Below, one piece after another: positions 56,056 to 64,000 of a stretch of 64,000 nt of DNA; position 1 is the first letter of the stretch; the number at the start of each line of letters is the position of its first letter. Source of the stretch: Vanilla planifolia (taxonomy: Eukaryota > Streptophyta > Magnoliopsida > Asparagales > Orchidaceae); contig CM043872.1 of NCBI GenBank assembly GCA_023846275.1, positions 25,343,670-25,407,669 on the forward strand. The letters run 5' to 3'. The notes beneath the pieces were generated by a model. It was not told the DNA's origin. It was given only the letters and a program-made list of their open reading frames with translations, and did not search any database. The position numbers and the translations under genes are program-made.

Positions 56056-58634
56056 CTACTTAAGCAGTTATAGAAAGAGAATTTATGTTATTTAAAATCA
56101 CACCGGTCCCTCCTTAAAGCAACTTTAAAAAGAGATTATCAAAGGATGAACAAACTATTATAATAACACAAGGAAATATAATGAGCATTTAGCAATTATA
56201 AGCATAGCTAAATGGAACAAGTTAAGGTGTAACAGCTTGTATGCCAATTAAGAAATAGAGGTGATCACATTAGTAGTAGTTACAGTAGACGGGTTAGTAT
56301 TCTGGTCATTGTTTCAAAAATAAAACCAATAGCAATCCCCAAAGAGAAGTCATTACCAAGAGAGGCAGCCTTTAGTTCAACCGGCGAAGAGGTAAGGCCA
56401 ATAACTAAGGCAAACAGGGAGAGATAAAAACAGGGATTGGAACTTTCTTGGGCACCTTCCACTCTAAAGAGAAATTACACATAAGACCCTTCAATTTCAA
56501 GATCACCCGTTTTTCTTCTTATTTTCCTATCTCTAGTAAGATCTCTCAATTTATAACAATAAAAGCCTACAAAGAACCCTTCCTGGAAGACCAAACGCAA
56601 ATCCTATCGCCATTATAACATAACTTTGATTGTTCCAATCAATTTGAAAGGTAATATTTCTCTTTACTAAGCCATGTAGGACCTTAGACACAAATCCAAC
56701 CCCAAGGTTAGCTAGGTTAACAAAAGTTAACCAAGATAATCCATCACAACAAAAAGTCTCTACTAACTTAACATGGTTTCTTAAAACTAGGATTATTAGG
56801 CAAACCAACTAAACCAAATCTTATTAACCCAAACACCCACCCTAAATAACAAAGCTTTGTCACACATGAACCTAGGGCACCTTCCATTGCCACTTAGCTC
56901 AGAAATTTTGGTGCCACAGTAACCTAGTGGTCATGCATGCCTCTAGTAACATTTCTCATTGGATATTCCGATCCTCTAGCCTTTATGGAAATTGGTTTCA
57001 AAAAAAAGTTATACCAACATTTCATATCCTTTGTGTTATTGTATAGATTCAATTTTTTCAACGGCTTCATCAACGGACTCATATCACCATCTAATCTTTT
57101 GTCAACCACAAATTCAAGTTTTAACTCAATGATGCTGAAATTAAATTTAATCCAGTGCTAACGTATCCTTAATCTAAGCACCGTCTAAAGATGACAATGA
57201 TGTACTGCCCATCTCACGTTGTCATGATAATCAATCAAGGCCTATGACCATTTAAAATTTCCATAGTAAACCATGTCCCATTAATCTTCTTCCAAATGAT
57301 TTTCAAATTACAGCTTTGGAGTTTCCATTTCCTGATATTCAAACATAATCGTCTTAAGTCAATCTACAAAAAATCATCAATAAATTAATCAATGAATTAC
57401 ATATTTTAAATTTTCTTTGATTTGAACTAATTTTATTGCCTTTGTTATCCACAAGGATTATGATGCAACCGTTAAGGCAATACTGCCAAACAAAAACATG
57501 ATTTATAGCAAGATATGTGCCTCTTTAAGATGATCATAAGTGATGAGAAAATGTCCAATAATTTTATGCCCTTCATCACAAACTATTTATTATATTTTTC
57601 TTTTCTCTCAAATTTTCTATTTGACATTACAAACATGGTATGTTTAAAACTTATCAAAACCTTATTTTCTTTGGTCCATACCATGATCATGAATTCCTAT
57701 TATTTATCCATATAGCCTCAACTCTTGCAACTACAAATTCAATGGATGACCAAATATATTTGTTTATTGTTTTAATTGATCTTTGCAACTTTATTTGAAT
57801 AACTATAGACTGAGTTTTCCTAAGCGTATTACCATATTTGATCATTTTGGTATAACTACAAAAAAAAAATGTTTGCTTGTATTGCTTCATAGGAGATCCT
57901 TAAGAAGGTCTAGGCCATTGCGTATTTCTATATGCTTGCATGCAAACAAGTTGACTAGATAGTTGTTTGCATCTTATCAGACTATAAAAATGTTCATTTA
58001 TTGTAATCAACTGAACTTCCATTGTTTAGTGGCTTATGAAGACCAACAAACAATGCCCAAAATTTCTACATATAAACAAAGAAGATTAAGAACATAATGT
58101 GCAAAATGGGTAAAAAATAGAACTAAAACTCCTCAAGGTGCATTGAAACCAGTTTATACAAGAATTACAATTCAGCTACCAGTTTGCTTTTGTGAACACA
58201 AATAAGAAGAATTATGTATTAATTAGGACACTAACCACAAATAAAACCAAAAGTGTTCATATCATGCTTCCGGCATTATGATCCTCCATCTCATAAAATA
58301 TTTGACACATGAATAAAGACCAAAACCAACACATTTTTTCAACAACTACATTATAGTCAACTTAAGACCAACTGAAGACTTCTATGAAAAGAAGCCTTAT
58401 AGATAGCCATTCAAGATTCATGCAACAGACCTTCGTAAACATCAAAAGGCATTCTTGAATCAGCAAAAGGATAAGTTAGATAAAGATTATTTTGTCAACC
58501 AAATCCCTACGAGCAAAGAGAACAATGCTGTTGTATTTTCCCTCAAAAACAAAAAATAACAAATGGAGAGTAAACAATAAATTGTCAGTCTTCAAAAGGG
58601 AGGAGATGAGGGGTTACACAAGTAAGAAAAATAC
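56056..58634 (-). other. NAP1 intron 2 (2579 bases), no element recognised
   Basis: This AT-rich intron lies between the GTATTT donor and the TTAAGTAG acceptor. Minus-strand frames at 56280-56462 and 56551-56808 and a plus frame at 56937-57161 are open but unrecognised. They may be decayed repeats. Confidence 0.75.
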
Positions 58635-58709
58635 CACAATCCATGGTTCTAGGTTCTGCATGTATACTTCTGCATTGTCATTCAAATTGTCCAAGCCAAG
58701 TTTATCAAC
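58635..58709 (-). CDS. NAP1: NAP1 coding exon 2 (residues 136-160)
   Basis: This 25-codon exon follows a TTTGCAG acceptor, only 77 bases after exon 1. It reads VDKLGLDNLNDNAEVYMQNL then EPWIV, matching the plant NAP1 block that begins I-D-K-F-S-L-D and ends E-P-W-V. The donor is GTATTT, a weak but usable GT site directly after a Val codon. It is phase 0 at both ends. The frame and family match make the exon secure despite its size. Confidence 0.92.
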
Positions 58710-58786
58710 CTGCAAAGTTGCAGTCCACACTAAGTACACATGTATATAGAAAAGAAATTAAATAATTCAATTATAGGACATCTTAC

Positions 58787-59191
58787 ACGCTCCAACTGCA
58801 ATTTGTTTGGATGTTCTGGAAATTTTTTTGATAAGTGTATACAAATTCGAGGTAAATTAGGAAATACACCAGCCTTCCAAAAGGACTCAGAAAATGTGTG
58901 AGATTTCAGGTCTGGCTTGTCCAGGATATGGTTTAATCGGTACATTTTACTTAGCAAACCCATCCCAACTCTGGAAAGTTGAACAACCCACTCTATATTT
59001 AGGGATTTCTGGGAAGCATCAGAACTTGATTGCACTTCAGAACCAGCATATTTCAAGCTTATGGATGGTGAGGCAGAAGACTCTTCAAGATTAAGATATT
59101 CAGACCATCGAGACACATTGTCCAAATCCTTGGATTTGACATACATGGGAGACGAATCTTGATTAGAAGAAAAGGGCCTAGGCTTCGCCAT
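58787..59191 (-). CDS. NAP1: NAP1 coding exon 1 (start codon, residues 1-135)
   Basis: The exon opens with ATG in the context CTC-ATG-GCG and encodes the NAP1 N-terminus. A serine-rich start is followed by RWSEYLNLEE, SLNIEWVVQL, KMYRLNHILD, FSESFWKAGVFPNLPRIC and SKKFPEHPNKLQLER. These are the conserved opening blocks of plant NAP1; the SFWKAGVFPN and KKFPEH stretches are near-diagnostic. It ends after an Arg codon with a GTAAGA donor and is exactly 135 codons (phase 0). The same reading frame stays open for a short way into the intron, so a naive ORF call overruns the exon. A CTAAC branch-point-like motif and a GCAG acceptor-like site sit just upstream of the ATG, so the 5' UTR may be interrupted by an intron. 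Confidence 0.95.
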
Positions 59192-59240
59192 GAGATTATT
59201 GGCTTATCCAAATGCCTGCATCATACTTAAATATACCACA
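59192..59240 (-). promoter_or_regulatory. Candidate splice acceptor in the NAP1 5' UTR
   Basis: Reading the minus strand toward the ATG, there is GCTAAC (branch-point-like), then a TATATTTAAG stretch, then ATGCAG at 59216-59217, followed by 24 bases to the start codon. The order and spacing fit a 3' splice site, which would give the gene a 5' UTR intron. The TATATTTAA could also be read as a TATA-like element, but it is too close to the ATG to leave a normal leader. Confidence 0.35.
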
Positions 59241-60440
59241 TAGTTAGCATGGATGCCACAATAAAATATAGAAAAAAATTTGCACTGCTGTACTACTACT
59301 TCCTGTTAAACATCCTTTGAAACAAAATTTCAAATAATAACTTCTACCCACATCACAGCACTCCATTGTACACAGATAACATGCGGTGTCCTTATTGAAA
59401 AATATTTTTACAAAAATTACAAAGAATGATCTAAAACGAAGCAAAGTATAGTAGATATACAAAAAATTAACAAAAAACTATCAGACATGATAATACCCAA
59501 GACACTTGCATGCCTTAACAATTCACATTCTCGTGCAAGAATTCCCCACACAAATCATTATTCCCTCTTAACTTCAAACCCTTCCAAGTTATCTCAGTCT
59601 CAACAATTGTCATCCACGCAAGAGCTTACTTGATCATATAGAGGCACTATTAGAATAAACAAAGATCTTTAACCTTGCTAGACCATGACTATTGTTGCCA
59701 TAACCCTAAAGCCACAAATCAAATGGACCACTTAATCACAGGAAAAGCAATGACAAGTGGAGAGCATGTACTAAATTTGAATGAAAATGTCATAATATAG
59801 AAATGTTCAAACAAATATTCAACCTAAAAACATAAAAATTCCTACCAACATTTAATCTTCAATTATCTGATGTTAAAACAATGTCCAAAGATATGTCTGA
59901 ATTTTAAAGACGAAAATAGGAATGCCTTTAAGAATAGAGCCTTAAAACTAGGTACTTTTAATAGAATCAATGGAGTCAAACTTATATAAAGCATAGATGG
60001 ATATATTTGTAAGATGCATACCAATGTTCTTGAAAAAACATAATGGGTTTACACAAAATGATAAAGGCTTAGTGAACAAAACAAATTGTACACAAAAAAT
60101 TAATAAGAAAACTTGTTATAAAATATGATTCAAATGCAATAATATGGAGATTGGGTTTAGCATGAAGAGAGCTTAGAAACCTACTAATGACACTAAGAAA
60201 ATAATATTTGAAGACTTATACAAAAAAATAACATACCAAATAAGAAGAAAGACAAATATAAGATTATAAAAACATGGGAGTGCTAACAAATAATAAATAT
60301 ATTAAATTTACATAGAAAAGTTATTCCTATAAGTTTACAATGAAGGTTGTGCCAAGATGATTTGACATAAAAGAGCTCAATTTTTTAATGGAAAATAGAA
60401 ATTTTGCTTAACAACAAACACAAAAAACAGAAGTCAAAAA
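59241..60440. other. AT-rich region upstream of the NAP1 start, nothing recognised
   Basis: No exon, element or RNA gene was recognised. It would be promoter or 5' UTR intron of NAP1, depending on where transcription starts. Confidence 0.5.
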
Positions 60441-60930
60441 ATATAAAGAAATACTAAATTTAGATGCTATCCAAGAGATGTTTTAAAATTTATGGGCAAA
60501 GAAGTTACATCTTCCTTTACCGAATTAGTTATTGACATTTTTAAAACTAAGAAGATACCAAACCAATGGGGAAGAATAATGTTTGATACATATTTAAAAA
60601 ATTGATGAGAGATGATAATCAATATTAATTACAAAAATTTAAGTTGAATAGGCATAATTGGAAATTTTGTATGAGATGAATGAACACAAAATACAACATA
60701 AGACTAGAATAGCACAAAATTATTTTAGTACTAAAGCAAAAAGAAAAAGCATAAAATCTAATTTTGCTAAAAGATGTAACAAAAAAGTGGAGGATATCAA
60801 AAAAAGTCAACTAATTTTTATTGAATTAGAAAAAGGCATATGATAAAGTCTAAAAAAGAAATATCTTGGAAACTTTTAGAAAAGAAAAACCTCAAATGCA
60901 TATACTGAGTTACTATAGAATAACATTATA
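60440..60930 (+). mobile_element. RTE-like LINE relic G, 5' RT part
   Basis: The plus strand reads FMGKEVTSSFTELVIDIFKT then KKIPNQWG at about 60555, and ends with LIFIELEK before a frameshift that puts AYDKV in the next frame at about 60838-60852. This is the RTE-clade RT order (x-W-L-T-x-L-F-N, K-x-P-x-x-W, F-I-D-L-E-K-A-Y-D-x-V). The strand is opposite to NAP1. It continues at 62.5 kb after an insertion. Confidence 0.7.
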
Positions 60931-62510
60931 AAATAATAACATATATTGACGCATAAGCGTCTAACATTAACTCACAAACACACACTCGCTGTTATCGCAC
61001 CAATTTCATAAGTCCATCAGAACAAAATTTGATTAAAAATTATTTCAAAAAAAAGCTTAAAATTGATTTTTGGCTATTGCAGCCGCCATCAGCAACAATA
61101 GCCACTGTCCACGCCTACCCACTAAGCCCACGTGACCCACACTGACCCGGAAACCTGGCTAATGATCTATTCAACCATCAACGACCTGGTCAATCCACTC
61201 CAACCCGTGTCGACGAGCACTAATCCAGTAGCTCTCACCGACCCAAGTTGTTCCGCTTCACTCGCGCCAACCCGAAAACCCGATCGGACATGTAGAGACC
61301 ACCAGCGCCACACCGAGTGCATTGCCGCTGTTTCAACGCTTGCCATTACTGCCTGAAGGTACGACCAATTTAAGAGCAGCTTAATCCAATTAATTTTACA
61401 ACTTTTGAAGTCAATTTTCTTTATAATATTTTTCTAATAATTTGTGCTGACCTTTGGAATTCTAAAATATCCTTTAGAATTCTAAGATGCACCATCTGGT
61501 ATTGTTAAAATATTATTTTATATTTTTAGGTTAGCAAATTAATGTTATACCCTTGAGATCTCTATCAATAAAGATGCTCACCATATTGTATAAGAGGAAG
61601 ATGAATAATTCTAGAATTAAATTTCTTTTATTTGTGTGCTTCCACCTTTATAAACAAAATGTACAAACCAACTCTAGTTGTAGAAATTCCAACATCCCTT
61701 GTGCGAAACACGGATTGAAAGTAAGAGACCTTCCATCAAGAGAACTAACAACAAAACCCTCGTGAGAGACAAGGACCATAGGTGAGAGATATTTCACCGA
61801 GAGGGTCGGTAACCAAATAAATTTTTGTTTCCACAAATACTTGTAAGTTTTCACTCATCCTTTCACTCTCTTGATCTAATCACCAAAACATCGCTCTCCT
61901 CAAAAAGGCTCCAAATCTTACCTTACCATCTTATTATCCTTTTAAGCCAAACTTCTCAACTAACACGACCCACAACTGCATCGTCATTTCTATCTTTGGT
62001 ACTCAACATAGTAATGCCTACAAAACTACAAGATATTATCACAAAAAATGTGCACTCTTTTAGTAATTTTTATTTTCTAGGTAGTAATCTAGAGCTAAAA
62101 TTATTCTTTCTTCTATTAAAAAACTCTAAATAGAATTTGATTTAAATTTTTTATTTTATATGTGAAAAAACTGGATATGACAAAAACTATTTTGTAGGAC
62201 TCTATCCCTAATGTTTAATATATCGCTACCTACTACACTTAATAATCCACGCTACAATTTTAGACGTTAATCTTTGAATATTCTAAAATCTCACACATGC
62301 CACCTAACCCTAATTAGAGTAATATTTTTTAAATTTTCTAATCATTTATTAAACATTTCCAATATTGTAAACTCCAAATTAGACTCTAATAGAATCCAAA
62401 TATGCCTAGCATTACATACACTCAACTAAATATTTACATATTAAATTCAAAACAATAAGACTACACATTAACTTCATATAATTTTGGATTAATTATATAA
62501 GTAACAAACG
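60931..62510 (+). mobile_element. Insertion splitting the RTE-like relic, with C-rich core
   Basis: In intact RTE RT domains only about 60 residues separate the A-Y-D-x-V and F-A-D-D motifs, but here they are about 1.7 kb apart. The extra sequence has a C-rich core (61080-61370, with GCCGCCATCAGC and GACCCACACTGACCC) similar in style to islands at 40.2 and 42.4-43.2 kb, surrounded by AT-rich parts. A short inverted repeat GACGCATAAGCGTC sits at 60948-60961 near its left edge. A plus frame at 61132-61356 has no domain. The element class is unknown; a solo LTR is possible but its ends could not be defined. Confidence 0.5.
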
Positions 62511-63200
62511 ATCAAATTTAACAAAAAATATTATAGCTTACACATTTTGCTGATGACATTATACTTATTGATGAGTAAGGGAAAGGCCTTACGAAAATAC
62601 TTTTCTAGTTTAACTAGCTCTAAACTTAAAAATTAAGATAAGTTCAATTAAGGTAGGATGATAAATGGCAAAGTCTATAATTAATGATCACAATATGTTG
62701 AAGAATAGAATGCAAAATAAAGGACAAATTGAAAGAGATGGCAATAAAAAGTCGAAAATAAGTTGGATGAACTAAAAAAGTGCTTTGGTGATTGTAAGAT
62801 TGTATGAACCCACTTAAAATTAAAAGCTTGATAAGACCAATTTTAATATACGATAATGAATTTTAATACACAAAGACAAAAAATACAATTCAATTGAGTT
62901 GCAAAGATAAGGATGGCAGGATAAATGTATGGTTATGCACAAAAAAATTAATTAGAAACAAATGCATTTAGCTCTAACTCATGATTAGCTTATAGAGTCC
63001 TCTAAGATGGTTCGAAGAATAACATTATACTAAGAAATATGAGTAATTAAAATTTTCTCTTTTGAACAAGAAAATATATGGAACGTAAAAACATGACAAT
63101 AAGCTATTAAAAAGAACTTTACCTATTTGGATATAAAGAAAGGGTTGTTGATAGGGAAAAAAATGATATCAAAGAAATCATACAAAATTACAACTTGTTG
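62511..63200 (+). mobile_element. RTE-like LINE relic G, 3' RT part
   Basis: HFADDIILIDE is readable at 62543-62575, with the catalytic FADD at 62546-62557. The following I-L-I-D-E context is typical of plant RTE elements (F-A-D-D-I-V-L-I-D-E). Downstream, VAKIRMAG-MYGYAQKN at about 62905-62955 matches the RTE C-terminal block (V-A-E-M-R-M-L-R-W-M-x-G). Stops are frequent. Confidence 0.75.
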
Positions 63201-63572
63201 TCATTGTTGTTAACTAAAACAAAGAACACCTGCATGACTTAATGAAAAGATCAATAAATCTTGCAGACGGTTCACAATTTTTAAACAAGAATTAGACATT
63301 CTATAAAGCAACAAAGTCACAAGGCCAAGGGCAAACTAGCAGTACTTGTAGTAAACCACTGTGGGTGTAAAAAATACCCAATTAATGGTAAAAAAATGTT
63401 TTACATCTTTCATGATCAACCACAAGCCCAGTGGAGATAAAGTGTAAGGATGTCAACAGTTAGACTAGAACTTGTCACAAAATGCATCAAAAAAAATGTT
63501 TAGGTGAATCAATTCAATCACAAACAAGAAAAGTAGCCAAAATAAAATCTTTTTACGTCATAAAAATCTTAC
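63201..63572. other. AT-rich stretch between the RTE relic and the window end, nothing recognised
   Basis: No feature could be supported apart from the candidate donor at its right edge. Confidence 0.45.
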
Positions 63573-64000
63573 CTTCCTGTAAAATGTTCCTACCAGTAAA
63601 ACTTCCTAAAACTGCATTCAAATAAAGCACAAATTCGAAAGAACAATTCGCACCATTGACACCGTGTTTCACATACAACAATTTTAAAAACAATATATAA
63701 ACGACCACCATTAGATCATGATTAATCGCTTAAGCACATACAAAGGTCTAATCCACAACGCATCACCATCATTGTGCATGTTCTAAGGTAAGAGTCCCAA
63801 GTGAAACACTCCTCATGTTAAGTATTTCAGTTGAATTTTTCTTCCTAGTGGCTAGTAGTAAAGGGGAATAAAAAGAAGAATTTCGATAAACCTTCCATTT
63901 TGGTCCAGTGGACAGTTTGGACTATCCGATGTAACAAGCGGAAAATATTCAGTTAAACGGACGACTCCAAACAATACAGAGAAGAGAATCCCCCACCCCA
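63573..64000 (-). other. Possible 5' UTR exon or promoter-proximal region of NAP1
   Basis: On the minus strand a consensus donor, GGAAG followed by GTAAGA, ends a candidate exon at 63573. The sequence upstream is richer in C and T than the flanks and has pyrimidine runs typical of plant leaders. If joined to the acceptor near 59216 it would make a 5' UTR intron of about 4.4 kb holding the RTE-like relic. No transcript evidence is available, and other donors exist. Confidence 0.22.

Larger units (their letters stand above)
16266..59191 (-). other. NAP1: NAP1 gene, 5' part (13 coding exons, gene continues beyond base 1)
   Basis: This is the span of the coding exons of a plant NAP1 (Nck-associated protein 1, GNARLED/HEM) gene. 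In plants NAP1 works with PIR/SRA1, ABI, BRICK1 and SCAR in the cytosolic SCAR/WAVE complex that activates ARP2/3 and shapes trichomes and pavement cells. Exon lengths are 405, 75, 81, 81, 83, 85, 126, 108, 45, 143, 133, 108 and 79 bases. They total 1552 bases, which is 517 codons plus one base, with every phase matching and no internal stop. The encoded blocks run in the same order as in Arabidopsis NAP1 and cover its N-terminal third or so. Introns are 77, 2579, 81, 135, 18017, 2883, 135, 3975, 78, 5814, 7520 and 80 bases. The intact frame argues for a functional gene rather than a pseudogene. Exons for the remaining roughly 880 residues were not found in the window. Confidence 0.93.

Noticed and set aside
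56901..57010. SINE with pol III promoter boxes (GTGCCACAGTAACCTAGTGG region)
   Set aside because: An A-box-like string is present, but no credible B box (GGTTCGA type) or poly(A) tail follows at the right distance.
58730..58786. Extension of NAP1 exon 1 as read by the open frame to 58730
   Set aside because: The frame past 58787 loses all similarity to NAP1, and a consensus GTAAGA donor sits at the exact end of the conserved block.
1..64000. tRNA, rRNA or CRISPR arrays
   Set aside because: No cloverleaf with proper A and B boxes, no rRNA core sequences and no regularly spaced short repeats were seen.

Overview
The window looks like nuclear DNA from a seed plant with a large genome, probably a gymnosperm. 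This rests on four things: a plant-type NAP1 gene with multi-kilobase introns, plant-type L1 LINEs (DUF4283 ORF1; ORF2 with APE endonuclease, RT, zf-RVT and RNase H), a plant RTE-like LINE, and an AT-rich, gene-poor background. No bacterial, organellar or viral genes were seen. The species cannot be named from the sequence alone.

One host gene is recognised: the 5' part of NAP1 (GNARLED/HEM family), a core subunit of the SCAR/WAVE complex that activates ARP2/3 actin nucleation. It lies on the minus strand. The start codon is at 59191 and thirteen coding exons run down to 16266. All thirteen splice together in frame, with no stop, to about 517 codons; the plant family is about 1,400 residues long. 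The rest of the gene was not found in 1-16265 and presumably lies beyond base 1. The introns are bimodal: six of 77-135 bases and six of 2.6-18 kb. Two introns appear to use GC donors.

The long introns are filled mostly with retrotransposon debris of different ages. A relatively young, GC-rich L1-type LINE (about 1902-7790, plus strand) still shows ORF1, endonuclease, RT, zf-RVT and RNase H, but carries many stops and frameshifts. Older AT-decayed LINE relics lie at about 20.85-23.1 kb (minus), 24.8-28.7 kb (plus), 35.6-37.2 kb (minus), 38.1-39.6 kb (minus), 43.5-45.2 kb (minus) and 45.4-48.3 kb (minus). An RTE-like relic upstream of the NAP1 start (60.45-63.2 kb, plus) is split by about 1.5 kb of C-rich insertion.

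Other structure includes a large tandem duplication (19.62-20.77 kb), smaller tandem duplications, an LTR-like pair of direct repeats (48.7-52.6 kb), several C-rich islands of similar character, and three AT/GT microsatellites. Most remaining sequence is AT-rich intronic or intergenic DNA with no recognisable gene. Exon coordinates were derived by hand from splice signals, reading frame and similarity to the remembered plant NAP1 protein. Relic boundaries are approximate.
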